From NCBI GenBank assembly GCA_002471195.1, contig DKPN01000047.1, forward strand, positions 62,001 to 126,000: a stretch of 64,000 nucleotides of DNA. The letters are read 5' to 3'. This DNA comes from Bacteroides sp. UBA7333. Lineage in GTDB: Bacteria; Bacteroidota; Bacteroidia; Bacteroidales; Bacteroidaceae. Positions within the stretch are counted from its first letter, which is position 1, and each line of letters begins with the position of its first letter. This document shows, in pieces, positions 36,261-46,285 of this stretch. The position numbers and the translations under genes are program-made. The notes under the pieces were generated by a model. That model was not told the origin of the DNA. It searched no databases and was given only the letters and a program-made list of their open reading frames with translations.

Positions 36261-36314
36261 AAAAAAATATTTCTAATAATAGATCTCAGTAAAACAATCT
36301 ATTATTAGAAATAT
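36261..36314 (-). terminator. terminator of the TonB-dependent receptor gene
   Basis: ATATTTCTAATAATAGA (36267-36283) is the exact inverse of 36298-36314, a 17-bp stem with a 14-base loop. On the minus strand it is followed by seven T. Confidence 0.9.
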
Positions 36315-36351
36315 AACAAATACAGAATGCGAATAGTTGAAGCGAATCTAG

Positions 36352-38772
36352 TTAAAAGCGACAACGCAACTCTACTCCCAACTGACGTGGACGCCCTTTT
36401 TGCATAAAGCCATTCCCCATCGATTCAAAATAGAATGTTTGATAATCTTTGTCCAAGGCATTGCGCATCCAGAATGCAATAGCGCCTCTTCCTTTCTCAA
36501 ATGATACACGACCATCTAATGTTCCGTAAAAAGATTGTTTCGCTAAATTACTTTCATTCCAGTAGATTTTGCCAGCAGCATTATAGTTTAAATTAAACTG
36601 CACACGATCTAACCAATTGCATTTTTTGAATAGTTGCCATATATATTGACCACCTACACTTAAAGTATGTTGAGGTACAAATGGAACATAATTGCCGGTG
36701 TAATCAATCTCTTCAAGTTTTCCGTTTAGTTTCTCATTCGTTGCATAATCGGTAAACGTAGCATGTGTATATCCATAATTTGCATGAACACTAAATCCAT
36801 CGATAACAGCTGCACGAATTGAAATCTCAGCGCCATAACTACGGCTTTTTCCTGCATTCGTTGTGATACGTCCGAGTCCACTTTCAGCAAATTTAGCCAC
36901 TTGTTGGTTGCGTGTATCCATATAAAAACCAGCAATATCAGTTGCAATACGATTGTTTAAACAGTTGAAGCGTGCACCGACTTCATAGTTCCATGTATAT
37001 TCAGGCTTAAAAGTTGTAGCAGAAATAACATCAGGATCGGGACCTGCACCCGGTATTTTAGATAATATACCTTCAATAACTGACGGAGGCATGCCTTGTG
37101 CATGTTCAAACACACCGGTAATAACCTCTTTAATTTGTCCTTTCATTCCGTTTTGCATACAAGTTTGAATCAAATCAGAGAACATTTGAACATTGTAGCC
37201 TCCCGAACGATACCCTTTAGAAACAGTTGCATATACATTGCCTCCTTTTTTCCATTCATATTGTAATGCAAATTTGGGAAGCAATTGTAAGTAGTGATTA
37301 TCAAATTTACCTTTCAACAAGGGTGACAGACTCAATTCTTTTTTAATAGGCATTGGAAACATTTTGCTTTCCATATTAAAAATATAGTCTATCTGGCTAG
37401 CCGAATTATATGTCATCCATGTTTTTTCGTAATCAAGACGCAAACCAACGGTTGCAGTAAAGCCATCGATAATTCTGAATATGGATTGATGAAATAAAGC
37501 ACCATTAAAAACAGGGGTATCAAAGTTGCCTGTAACATCCAACGGACGAGTAGTAATATCGACATTCATCGATGCCATAGGTCCCATATTGGGAATATTA
37601 TTATTTATATTGTCTTCCAGCACCTCTTGCACACCTTGTCCTTTAAACTGTACGGGGCCATTGGTATTAAGCCATTGATAAAAGGCAAAAGCACCTGTAG
37701 TCCATTCCCAACGCACACCCGGTTTCGATTTAAAAACAATCTCTTCTGATATGACATTTAGTTTTTGTTTTTGCTCAATATTAAAGATATCTCTTTCAGT
37801 GAAATCTTGATCAAGAAACATTCTATCTTTTAAATTCTGATATCCAGTTACCGCATTGAATACAAAGTTTTTTGCATTGTAAGCTACATTTACATTTGCA
37901 TTTAACATATTACGACGATATGAGCTTTCATCATTATAAGAAATCTTTCCTATTTTATCTTCACGTGGATCTGTTTCACCCTCTTTTAAGAAAACTCTTC
38001 CCGTATAGAAATAAGGATATCCTCCTTGTTTGCTGTATTCATAACTCACATTAAAATCTAACTTTAGATTATCGGATGGTAGATATATAGCACGAACGCG
38101 TCCGCCACCACTATTTAACCAATCTACCTTTTTATTGAGCTCAGTATTTTTAAAAAAACCATTCGCATGTTCGAAATTACCGCCTACTGAAAATGAAAAA
38201 CGATCGGAGATACGATGATAATGTGTAAGTGAAGCATTATAGGTTCCATAGGTAGCTGCTCCCAATCGTATATCGGTGCCTTGATAGCTAAAAGGGCTTT
38301 TGGTATGTACCCTTATCAATCCGCCCATAGTATTACGACCATAAAGAGTAGCTTGCGGTCCACGAAGCACATCAATGCGTTCAATATCGGAATAATTAAA
38401 ATCGAAAGCAGATTTATCGATGTAGGGAACATTGTCGACGTAGAGCCCCACTGAAGGAGTATTAATTCGTGAACCTATGCCACGGATATAGATAGCCGAA
38501 GTTAATTTTGATCCATAATCGGGGATATAAATACTAGGAACCAATGTACTTAAACTATGGATTGATTTTACCTGATTGGCCTGCATGTCTTTTTGAGAAA
38601 GAAGAGTAACCGCCGATGGAAGTTCACGCATTTTTCTATTTTCTTTAGGAGTACCAATCACAAGAGTCTCCTCTACATCGACCATTTTAATGGAGTCTTT
38701 TGGTGCCCCATCAGCACACAACACGCTAATATTCAACAGAATGAACAAGAATAAAATAGTAGCCTTTTTCAT
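36352..38772 (-). CDS. TonB-dependent outer-membrane receptor
   Basis: An 806-residue receptor with a signal peptide (ending V-L-C-A-D-G), a TonB-box-like D-V-E-E-T-L-V-I-G-T segment near 32-41, a plug domain (S-I-Y-I-R-G-I-G-S-R near 95, D-V-L-R-G-P-Q-A-T-L-Y-G-R-N near 135) and a 22-strand barrel ending in E-L-R-C-R-F. It lacks the SusC-type carboxypeptidase-like domain and has no SusD partner, so iron-siderophore, haem, cobalamin or another small ligand is more likely than glycans. No cobalamin riboswitch is seen upstream. The LuxR-type gene just upstream, read in the same direction, is a candidate regulator. Confidence 0.9.
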   Translation of the reverse strand: MKKATILFLFILLNISVLCADGAPKDSIKMVDVEETLVIGTPKENRKMRELPSAVTLLSQKDMQANQVKSIHSLSTLVPSIYIPDYGSKLTSAIYIRGIGSRINTPSVGLYVDNVPYIDKSAFDFNYSDIERIDVLRGPQATLYGRNTMGGLIRVHTKSPFSYQGTDIRLGAATYGTYNASLTHYHRISDRFSFSVGGNFEHANGFFKNTELNKKVDWLNSGGGRVRAIYLPSDNLKLDFNVSYEYSKQGGYPYFYTGRVFLKEGETDPREDKIGKISYNDESSYRRNMLNANVNVAYNAKNFVFNAVTGYQNLKDRMFLDQDFTERDIFNIEQKQKLNVISEEIVFKSKPGVRWEWTTGAFAFYQWLNTNGPVQFKGQGVQEVLEDNINNNIPNMGPMASMNVDITTRPLDVTGNFDTPVFNGALFHQSIFRIIDGFTATVGLRLDYEKTWMTYNSASQIDYIFNMESKMFPMPIKKELSLSPLLKGKFDNHYLQLLPKFALQYEWKKGGNVYATVSKGYRSGGYNVQMFSDLIQTCMQNGMKGQIKEVITGVFEHAQGMPPSVIEGILSKIPGAGPDPDVISATTFKPEYTWNYEVGARFNCLNNRIATDIAGFYMDTRNQQVAKFAESGLGRITTNAGKSRSYGAEISIRAAVIDGFSVHANYGYTHATFTDYATNEKLNGKLEEIDYTGNYVPFVPQHTLSVGGQYIWQLFKKCNWLDRVQFNLNYNAAGKIYWNESNLAKQSFYGTLDGRVSFEKGRGAIAFWMRNALDKDYQTFYFESMGNGFMQKGRPRQLGVELRCRF

Positions 38773-38968
38773 ATTTATTATTTTTTTTGCAAAGTAAGAT
38801 TAATTAAAAAGGAAAATCAATCCTCATTTATTAGGATTTATCTTGGTTTTCATTCGTATTTCATCTGTATTTCTACAATTTACTTCAAAAAACAATTATT
38901 TTATAAAACGGAATTTTACGTCTTTATGTTCGTTTTGTTTAAATTAAAATAAATTCAACAATTTGCAT

Positions 38969-39568
38969 TTATATACGATCGGCCTCAACGTAACCATTCA
39001 TCACCGCATAAATGGTAAGGCCCGAAACTGATTTAATCCCTAATTTATCGGTTATATTTTTCCGATGTGTAATAACTGTCGTTAAGCTAATATTAAGTTT
39101 ATCGGCTATCTCTTTATTGATTAACCCTTTGGTAATTTGCACCAAGACATCTATTTCTCTGGCCGAAAGATTATGTTCAAATAGATGTTTTGGGGGCAAT
39201 GCCTCAGGAGGATTTCCTTTATGATGAGCATGCTGATGCAAGCGAAGGATAGATTTGATGAGCATATCTTTCGATTGATAAATATTAAGCATCGTTACTC
39301 CCGAAAGTTGCAAAGCTTGCCCTTCTCCCCCCATTACAATTGTTTTCTTCTTTCTATCCAAGAAAAAAGAGGTATGTTCCATATAGAAATGAGACGATAC
39401 GAAATAGTGCGCATACATATCGGGTGTATCATCAATTAATTCGGAGAAAGTAGAAAACGTACGTATGACAGCCATCGGTATAATATCGTTTAACACGCTT
39501 TGCAGTCCAATGGCACTCAACGTGTTCGCATCTATTATGGCTATTTCGGGTGCATGATGCATCATCAT
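38969..39568 (-). CDS. LuxR-type regulator with degenerate receiver domain
   Basis: A 199-residue transcription factor. The C-terminal 65 residues are a typical LuxR/NarL helix-turn-helix (L-S-A-R-E-I-D-V-L-V-Q-I-T-K-G-L-I-N-K-E-I-A). The N-terminus resembles a CheY receiver (I-A-I-I-D-A-N), but the acidic pair is reduced to D-A and the phospho-acceptor Asp position reads F-V-S-S-H. It is thus unlikely to be phosphorylated and may sense a ligand or protein instead. It lies upstream of the TonB receptor on the same strand with a 196-base gap, so control of that receptor is a reasonable guess. Confidence 0.8.
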   Translation of the reverse strand: MMMHHAPEIAIIDANTLSAIGLQSVLNDIIPMAVIRTFSTFSELIDDTPDMYAHYFVSSHFYMEHTSFFLDRKKKTIVMGGEGQALQLSGVTMLNIYQSKDMLIKSILRLHQHAHHKGNPPEALPPKHLFEHNLSAREIDVLVQITKGLINKEIADKLNISLTTVITHRKNITDKLGIKSVSGLTIYAVMNGYVEADRI

Positions 39569-39598
39569 TATATTAAATTTTAATCGTATTTTCTATTC

Positions 39599-39637
39599 TA
39601 TCAATACATCCAAAACTACGAATCGGATGTATTGATA
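39599..39637 (-). terminator. hairpin after the FAD oxidoreductase gene
   Basis: TATCAATACATCC pairs exactly with GGATGTATTGATA (13 bp, 13-base loop). No T run follows, so it may be a weak terminator or a 3'-end stabiliser between the FAD gene and the LuxR-type gene. Confidence 0.55.
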
Positions 39638-39676
39638 ATCACATCATAATAGTATAATATCTGAGTTCGAACTATA

Positions 39677-41272
39677 TTAACGATGCAAATAAGCAGCTAA
39701 AGCTTCGGCACATCGCTCTCCATCCACTCCAGCAGAGACAATTCCACCCGCATAACCGGCTCCTTCTCCGCAAGGAAACAATCCTTTTATTGCCACATGT
39801 TGCAACGTATCTCTATCGCGTACAATACGAATAGGAGCTGAGGTACGTGTTTCGACACCTATCATAGTAGCTTCATTGGTCAAAAAGCCTCGGCTCATTT
39901 TACCAAAATTTTGGAATCCCTGCGATAAACGATTATTAATAAACGATGGCATCCAAAAGTGAAGCGGCGATGAGATTAACCCTGGAGTATAAGACGATTC
40001 GGCAAGATCGAAACTAAGTTTTTTGCGTGTAAAATCAAGCATTCGTTGCGCCGGAGCAGTTTGAGAACAACCACCTTGTTGCCAACATTGTTTTTCGAGG
40101 GCTTCCTGAAAGTACATCATTCGCAACACTTCTATATTATTAGATGCGTCATCCATTGATACATCAATTTTCATCGATGCATCGTTTAAGTCTTCGGGTT
40201 GAATTTCGACAACCATTCCCGAATTACTCCAACGAGAGCCACGATTCGAAGATGACATTCCATTTACAACCACCTCTTGTGGCGCACTGGCAGCAGGAAC
40301 CACTACCCCACCCGGACACATACAAAAACTATATACGCCTCTGTTCTCGACTTGTGTTACAAAGCTATATTCTGCTGCCGGAAGATATTTTCCTCTTCCG
40401 TCTCTATTGTGGTACTGAATTTGATCGATCAGATGAGCCGGATGTTCAAGTCGCACGCCCACGGCAATACCTTTGGCTTCTAATGTTACATTATTTTGTG
40501 CCAACCAACGATAAACATCACGAGCAGAATGTCCGGTAGCCAATATTACGGGCCCCAAAAAGGTTTGTCCGGTATTAGTTTCAATACCCTTTACTTCACT
40601 ATTCGATATAATCAAAGCATCCATTCGAGTTTCAAAATGCACTTCACCCCCGCATTGAATGATGGTATTACGCATATTTTCAATCACACGTGGCAATTTA
40701 TCAGTTCCGATGTGCGGATGAGCATCTACCAAAATAGAAGTAGAGGCTCCATGCTGACAAAATACATTTAATATTTTATCAATATTACCCCGTTTTTTGC
40801 TGCGAGTATATAGTTTACCATCTGAGTAAGCACCTGCACCTCCTTCGCCGAAACTATAATTTGACTCTGGATTGACAGCGTGTTCGCGACTGATTGCTGC
40901 TAAATCTTTTTTTCTATCCCTCACATTTTTACCTCGTTCAACTACAATAGGTCGATAGCCCAATTCTATTAAACGCAAAGCGGCAAACAAACCTCCAGGG
41001 CCTGCTCCTACTACAATGGCTTGCGGCTGTTCATCCACTTGCGGATAAATTACAGTTTGGAATTCTTCATCCGAAGGTATTTCGTTGATATACACACGAA
41101 CCTTGAGATTGATGAAAATAGTGCGTTGGCGAGCATCAATACTACGTTTTAAAACGCGTATAGTATTGACTTTTTTGCTATCAACGCCTTTCTCATCGAC
41201 TAGATAAGAAATGATAGCCTGTTCGTTGGCTGCAGTTTGAGGTAAAACTCGTATTTGAAATTCTTGAATCAT
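39677..41272 (-). CDS. FAD-dependent oxidoreductase (COG2509 type)
   Basis: A 531-residue cytosolic flavoprotein. An N-terminal domain of about 85 residues precedes the dinucleotide-binding motif V-G-A-G-P-G-G-L-F-A-A-L-R, followed by V-V-E-R-G. Further family motifs are the G-E-G-G-A-G-A-Y-S-D-G-K-L-Y-T-R-S segment and A-T-G-H-S-A-R-D-V-Y, with C-G-E-G-A-G-Y-A-G-G-I near the end. The family is common and its substrate is unknown. It follows radA by 20 bases and is probably co-transcribed with it; that pairing is common in Bacteroidales. Confidence 0.85.
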   Translation of the reverse strand: MIQEFQIRVLPQTAANEQAIISYLVDEKGVDSKKVNTIRVLKRSIDARQRTIFINLKVRVYINEIPSDEEFQTVIYPQVDEQPQAIVVGAGPGGLFAALRLIELGYRPIVVERGKNVRDRKKDLAAISREHAVNPESNYSFGEGGAGAYSDGKLYTRSKKRGNIDKILNVFCQHGASTSILVDAHPHIGTDKLPRVIENMRNTIIQCGGEVHFETRMDALIISNSEVKGIETNTGQTFLGPVILATGHSARDVYRWLAQNNVTLEAKGIAVGVRLEHPAHLIDQIQYHNRDGRGKYLPAAEYSFVTQVENRGVYSFCMCPGGVVVPAASAPQEVVVNGMSSSNRGSRWSNSGMVVEIQPEDLNDASMKIDVSMDDASNNIEVLRMMYFQEALEKQCWQQGGCSQTAPAQRMLDFTRKKLSFDLAESSYTPGLISSPLHFWMPSFINNRLSQGFQNFGKMSRGFLTNEATMIGVETRTSAPIRIVRDRDTLQHVAIKGLFPCGEGAGYAGGIVSAGVDGERCAEALAAYLHR

Positions 41273-41292
41273 CTTGAAGTTAAAGTTATGGG

Positions 41293-42660
41293 TTATCCAA
41301 AAAGAGCACGAAATGCCTCTTCCACTTTTCTAACCGGTATCAATTCTATTTTTATATTCTTTGTATTTAGCCCTTGCATATTGTATTTAGGAAGTATAAA
41401 TCGTTTGAAGCCTAGTTTTTCGGCTTCACCGATGCGTTGCTCTATACGATTAACAGGACGTATTTCGCCCGATAAGCCTACCTCACCTGCCAGACAAACA
41501 TCCGAATCGATTTCGGTATCCATGTTTGAAGATAAAATAGCACTTATCACAGCCAAGTCGATAGCCGGATCGTTTACCTTCAAACCACCGGCTATATTGA
41601 GAAAAACATCTTTCTGACCTAATTTGAATCCTACTCTTTTTTCTAATACAGCCAACAGCATGTTCATTCGTCTGATATCAAAACCCGTGGCCGAACGTTG
41701 AGGATTGCCATATACTGCCGAACTTACCAAAGCTTGCGTTTCTATTAAGAACGGACGCACTCCCTCGATAGCCGAAGCTATGGCTATACCACTCATCCCT
41801 TCATGATCTTGCGATAATAGTAGTTCGGAAGGATTGCTGACTTGACGTAAGCCATCTTGCCGCATCTCATAAATGCCCAATTCGGAGGTACTACCAAAAC
41901 GATTTTTAATGCTACGCAAAATTCGATACATGTAATGCTGATCACCTTCGAATTGAAGAACTGTATCGACAATATGCTCTAACACCTTTGGTCCCGCTAT
42001 GCTACCCTCTTTATTGATATGCCCTATCAATAGCACCGGCGTATGTGTTTCTTTGGCAAACCGTAAAATAGAAGCCGAACATTCGCGCACCTGCGTTACG
42101 CTACCCGGCGATGATTCTACGTTTTCAGTCGAAATCGTTTGAATAGAGTCAATTATCACCAAATCGGGTTGGGTATTTTTCACATGAACATAAATTTGCT
42201 CCAGAGAAGTTTCGCACACAATCAGGCAGTCGGATGCAGTATGAGAAATACGATCTGCTCGAAGTTTTAATTGACGTGTACTCTCCTCTCCCGAGATATA
42301 AAGAATTCGCTTATTAGGAATTCGCAACACGGTTTGCAATACCAAAGTCGATTTACCGATGCCCGGTTCACCACCAATCAAGACCAGTGATCCCGGAACT
42401 AAACCGCCTCCTAAGACTCGATTCAACTCTTCATCGAATAAGTCGATACGTGGTTCGTCATCAACGGCAATATCATGTATGGTCACCGGCTTTGCCTTAG
42501 AAAACTCAATGCCCGAAACATGTCGCCGATTGACCGGTTCTTTACGTACTATTTCTTCAACAAAAGTATTCCATTCGCCGCATGCAGGGCATTTACCTTG
42601 CCACTTGGGTGAATCTTGTCCGCAGTTACTACATACGTAGACGGTTTTCTCTTTAGCCAT
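41293..42660 (-). CDS. radA: DNA repair protein RadA (Sms)
   Basis: A 455-residue RecA-like branch-migration ATPase used in recombination and repair. The N-terminal zinc ribbon (C-S-N-C...C-P-A-C) covers residues 10-27. Walker A G-G-E-P-G-I-G-K-S-T lies near 95, the RadA-specific K-N-R-F-G motif near 250, and a Lon-protease-like C-terminal domain from about 285 (V-N-D-P-A-I-D-L-A). All motifs are intact and the length is normal. First gene of a unit with the FAD oxidoreductase. Confidence 0.97.
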   Translation of the reverse strand: MAKEKTVYVCSNCGQDSPKWQGKCPACGEWNTFVEEIVRKEPVNRRHVSGIEFSKAKPVTIHDIAVDDEPRIDLFDEELNRVLGGGLVPGSLVLIGGEPGIGKSTLVLQTVLRIPNKRILYISGEESTRQLKLRADRISHTASDCLIVCETSLEQIYVHVKNTQPDLVIIDSIQTISTENVESSPGSVTQVRECSASILRFAKETHTPVLLIGHINKEGSIAGPKVLEHIVDTVLQFEGDQHYMYRILRSIKNRFGSTSELGIYEMRQDGLRQVSNPSELLLSQDHEGMSGIAIASAIEGVRPFLIETQALVSSAVYGNPQRSATGFDIRRMNMLLAVLEKRVGFKLGQKDVFLNIAGGLKVNDPAIDLAVISAILSSNMDTEIDSDVCLAGEVGLSGEIRPVNRIEQRIGEAEKLGFKRFILPKYNMQGLNTKNIKIELIPVRKVEEAFRALFG

Positions 42661-42689
42661 TCTTATATTTATCCGAATTATAAATCATA

Positions 42690-42697
42690 CAAAAATA
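42690..42697 (-). promoter_or_regulatory. -7 element of radA
   Basis: Minus-strand TATTTTTG matches TAnnTTTG; -33 not clear. Confidence 0.4.
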
Positions 42698-42936
42698 GGG
42701 AAAATAGAGCTATGTTCTATATAAACTATTATAAAATAAGCCATCGTGCACTTTATTATTTCATAAAATAACAGTATAAATATTTGTATCTTATCATCAA
42801 ATAGAGTTCCTTTACACATTAAATTTGGTCTTCTCTTATCTAGCAAGATGTAAAGATTTACTCAACGGTATAAGCCCAACATTACCATTCAGTTACACAA
42901 ATATTAAAAGAGATTGATATTATAAGTCATTTCATC

Positions 42937-44892
42937 ATGAAAGTAATCATTATTAGTTTATTCGTTTTTATTTTTTCTTTTACTCTATCAGCAAACAACG
43001 ATACGATTTCTGAAAAAATAGAGGCTTATAAAAATAAAATTAAGGCATCCATTAATGATAGCTCCACCTGTCATATTATCGATTCGCTTTTCTACTGTTT
43101 TAATCAAGACACTCCTTTAGAAACCATCAACGAAGCGAATGAACTTAAATATAATTATCATTACGCACAACGCGATACTCAAAATATGTTGGATGCTGCG
43201 CAAGCATGTATTGAGTTTTATGATGAAAACAATCTTATCAACGACAAGCTCAAGTTATGGAACGAAGTGATTGTATATAAGATGTCTATATTCAAAGATT
43301 TAATACCCATTTTAGATGAACTCAAAGAGTATCAAGACCTAGCATTGCAAACCAACAATGATATCGGTATTATGAATAGCTACTTTAATACCGGGCGATG
43401 CTATTATACATGGTGCGATTATTTCACGGCTTTTTATCATTTTAAAAAGGCGCTAGAGTTTGGAGAAAAGAAAAATCTAAATATATCTTACAAAGATTAT
43501 CATAATGCAGCTGCTTGTGCACGATTGGCAGGCGAAAACAAATACAGTACAGCATGGCAAAAAAGAGCATTCAATGTCTACCAAAACAGATCGGAAAATA
43601 AAAATGAAACATTAATATTCATTGCCGGATTATTAAGAAACTACATCGCCGACCGTGAAACCTACAGTGATGCTTTGATTGAAGCTACATTCGATTCACT
43701 ACAGGTTGAAAAGAATAAATTTCCGTTTTTAAGAGGTTATCATGAAAGAAGATACAATGACGCGATGCTAGCTTATTATATGGATTATAAAAACAATCCC
43801 TATAAATCATTATCATATATCTATGATGGGAGTTCGTATATCACTTCACTCAGTAAGGCCAAGCTATACGAAGCATTAGATATGTACCAACCGGCAGCCG
43901 ATAATTATAAAAAAGCATATCAGTCAATAAAAGAGATCCAAGAAAGGCAAATTGGGTATACACTCGAAAAATATATTGAGCGATATGATTATGATAAGAT
44001 GAAAAACGAAAAAGACAAGTTACTTCTGACCAATGCCAATATTGAATTAGAAAAACTGACCATACAAAACCAACTCACAAAACAACGAACCATTGGTCTG
44101 ATTCTCATTTTTCTTTTGATTACAATATCGCTCATCATATATTATCGAACTCATATTAAGAAGCACCAATTGAAAGAGATTCTATTGAAACAAGAGAAGG
44201 AAAAGGCTGAGAAAGCAGAATATATTAAAAGTCTTTTTCTACAGAATATGAGTCACGAAATACGTACACCACTAAATGCCATTGTGGGATTCAACGATTT
44301 GCTAAACGGCGGTTACACAAATGAAATTGATCCAACAGAAAGAATCGATATGGTAAATATGATTAAAACAAACGTTGAACTGTTGCAAACTTTGGTGAAT
44401 GATGTATTGGATATATCAAAGTTCGAAAGTGGAACCTATAAAATAGATTTAATAGATGTCAATGTAGAGCAGTTGTGCAAAACTGTTATTGAAAGCATTA
44501 GGTGTAAAGTAGCCCCTGGCGTTGAACTAATATTGAAATGCACACCACCCAATTTTATTGTTAGAACCGATGCACAACGCTTGCAACAAGTGATTAGCAA
44601 CTTTCTGTCGAATGCCTGCAAGTATACTACAGATGGTTACATCGAATTAGAATATAGGATCATAGAACAGAGTATTATGATTTCGGTGACCGATACGGGC
44701 ATTGGTATTCAACCCGAAGAGATGGAAACCATATTTCAGCGCTTTAAAATGCTAAATAAAAACATCAAGGGTACCGGTTTGGGATTGCATATTTGCCAAC
44801 TAATAGCCCAACTTTTAAAAGGGAACGTTTATGTAGATAGAAGCTATACCCAAGGAGCTCGGTTTGTACTAGAAATTCCCATCGATTATTGA
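42937..44892 (+). CDS. TPR-containing membrane sensor histidine kinase
   Basis: A 651-residue protein with a signal peptide, a helical TPR-like sensor region to about residue 380, one membrane helix at about 384-405 and a short coiled coil. The kinase core follows: H-box M-S-H-E-I-R-T-P with His440, N-box Q-Q-V-I-S-N-F-L-S-N-A-C near 550, G1 D-T-G-I-G-I near 587 and G2 G-T-G-L-G-L near 612. There is no receiver or output domain, so it is a classic kinase rather than a hybrid, and no response regulator gene is adjacent. The TPR sensor faces the periplasm. A TAAATTTG at 42820-42827 may be its -7 element, giving a leader of about 110 bases. Confidence 0.9.
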   Translation: MKVIIISLFVFIFSFTLSANNDTISEKIEAYKNKIKASINDSSTCHIIDSLFYCFNQDTPLETINEANELKYNYHYAQRDTQNMLDAAQACIEFYDENNLINDKLKLWNEVIVYKMSIFKDLIPILDELKEYQDLALQTNNDIGIMNSYFNTGRCYYTWCDYFTAFYHFKKALEFGEKKNLNISYKDYHNAAACARLAGENKYSTAWQKRAFNVYQNRSENKNETLIFIAGLLRNYIADRETYSDALIEATFDSLQVEKNKFPFLRGYHERRYNDAMLAYYMDYKNNPYKSLSYIYDGSSYITSLSKAKLYEALDMYQPAADNYKKAYQSIKEIQERQIGYTLEKYIERYDYDKMKNEKDKLLLTNANIELEKLTIQNQLTKQRTIGLILIFLLITISLIIYYRTHIKKHQLKEILLKQEKEKAEKAEYIKSLFLQNMSHEIRTPLNAIVGFNDLLNGGYTNEIDPTERIDMVNMIKTNVELLQTLVNDVLDISKFESGTYKIDLIDVNVEQLCKTVIESIRCKVAPGVELILKCTPPNFIVRTDAQRLQQVISNFLSNACKYTTDGYIELEYRIIEQSIMISVTDTGIGIQPEEMETIFQRFKMLNKNIKGTGLGLHICQLIAQLLKGNVYVDRSYTQGARFVLEIPIDY

Positions 44893-44927
44893 TTTTATAA
44901 ACCTTTACAATGAAGGAGATAGATATC

Positions 44928-44971
44928 AACAAAGTCCGTATTAATTGTCAACAACTAATACGGACTTTGTT
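44928..44971. terminator. bidirectional terminator hairpin
   Basis: AACAAAGTCCGTATTA (44928-44943) pairs exactly with 44956-44971, 16 bp with a 12-base loop, between the convergent kinase and asparaginase genes. There is no long T run on either side. Confidence 0.7.
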
Positions 44972-45043
44972 ATGAGTATAAAAAGTAAAGATCGACATGC
45001 CCTAAATCATATTGAGACATGAAATTAGTTACTTGATAAACGA

Positions 45044-46090
45044 TTAATTAATGGTTATTTCGCCGGCTATCGACTGCACCATTAATGAGCGAACTTTATC
45101 GGCACCGTAACCATGCCCTAAAAGGAACATTAATTTAGTTACCGCCGATTCGGTAGTGCTATCATAACCACAGATAATGCCCGATTCCAGCATATGAATA
45201 CCCGTTTCGTAACGCTCCATTTCTACAGTTCCGGCATTACATTGAGTCACATTGACAATTACGATTCCACGTTGCGAAGCTTCCTTTAATAAACGTAAAA
45301 ACCATTTTCTTTGTGGTCCGTTGCCCGAACCATAGGTTTCAATAACTACCGCTTGCAAACCATCAATAGCCAAAGTAGCAGCAACTACATTTTCATGAAT
45401 ACCTGGAAATAGTTTTAATATTGCAATATTGGTATTCAACAAATAATGAGGTTTCAGCGGTCGACAATAATCAGCTTTATGAATCACAGCTTTATTATAT
45501 TTGATATGGATTCCGGCTTTTGCCAATACAGGATAGTTGAATGAACGAAAAGCATTAAAATTTTCAGCATTCATTTTAGTGGTTCGATTGCCTCGCATTA
45601 AATGATTCTCGAAAAAGATACAAACTTCAGGTACTATAGGATAATCATTTTCATCGACGGCTGCTGCAATTTCGATGCTCGTCATTAAATTTTCTTTCCC
45701 ATCGGTGCGAAGTACTCCAATTGGAAGTTGAGATCCGGTGAGTATAACAGGCTTAGCCAAATTTTCTAACATAAAACTTAGAGCCGAAGCCGTAAAGGCC
45801 ATTGTATCGGTGCCATGTAGAATAACAAAACCATTGTAGTGATCATAGTTATCTTCGATAATATGAACCATTTTACACCATGCAGCTGGGTCCATATCCG
45901 ACGAATCGATAGGAGGATCAAATTGCATTGAATCAATATTGCAGTTGGTTTTTGCTAGTTCGGGCACATGTTTTTGAAGTTGCTCATAGTTAAAATTCTC
46001 GAGAGCACCTGTTTCTGAGTTTTCAATCATCCCGATTGTCCCACCGGTATATATTAGCAAAACGGAAGTTTTTTTCAAGTTTTCAGGCAT
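45044..46090 (-). CDS. ansA: type I (cytosolic) asparaginase
   Basis: About 348 residues, hydrolysing L-asparagine to aspartate and ammonia. The two catalytic threonine motifs are present: L-I-Y-T-G-G-T-I-G-M near the start and L-H-G-T-D-T-M-A-F-T-A near 93. I place the start at ATG 46090 (MPENLKKTS). An ATG at 46144 is open, but it would lie upstream of the predicted transcription start (the -7 element is at 46111-46118). There is no signal peptide, so the cytosolic AnsA type is favoured over the periplasmic type II enzyme. Confidence 0.9.
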   Translation of the reverse strand: MPENLKKTSVLLIYTGGTIGMIENSETGALENFNYEQLQKHVPELAKTNCNIDSMQFDPPIDSSDMDPAAWCKMVHIIEDNYDHYNGFVILHGTDTMAFTASALSFMLENLAKPVILTGSQLPIGVLRTDGKENLMTSIEIAAAVDENDYPIVPEVCIFFENHLMRGNRTTKMNAENFNAFRSFNYPVLAKAGIHIKYNKAVIHKADYCRPLKPHYLLNTNIAILKLFPGIHENVVAATLAIDGLQAVVIETYGSGNGPQRKWFLRLLKEASQRGIVIVNVTQCNAGTVEMERYETGIHMLESGIICGYDSTTESAVTKLMFLLGHGYGADKVRSLMVQSIAGEITIN

Positions 46091-46110
46091 AATATCTATA
46101 TTACAATACA

Positions 46111-46142
46111 CAAATATAGCATTAAAACAAAATAAAACTAAC
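46111..46142 (-). promoter_or_regulatory. promoter of ansA
   Basis: Minus-strand TATATTTG (46118 to 46111), with TTAG 19 bases upstream as a three-of-four -33 box. The start point near 46104 supports ATG 46090 as the start codon. Confidence 0.5.
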
Positions 46143-46205
46143 ATTTTGACACAAAAGATTTAACTCATTATCGTTCATAATATTTTACAAATTATCTTTT
46201 TATTA

Positions 46206-46255
46206 TAATTTTGGGCTTAAAAGTGATAGATTGAATATTTTTATTGTTATTTTTG
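46206..46255 (+). promoter_or_regulatory. two possible -7 elements of the thr operon
   Basis: TAATTTTG (46206-46213, with TTTT 19 bases upstream) and TATTTTTG (46248-46255) both match TAnnTTTG. Either yields a long leader of about 220-260 bases before thrA. Confidence 0.45.
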
Positions 46256-46285
46256 CTTCATCTTATCAAAATAAAAGCAGAAACA

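Noticed and set aside
46091..46144. Longer N-terminus of the asparaginase (ATG 46144)
   Set aside because: The extra residues contain no family sequence, and a consensus -7 element lies downstream of that ATG, so it would not be in the mRNA.
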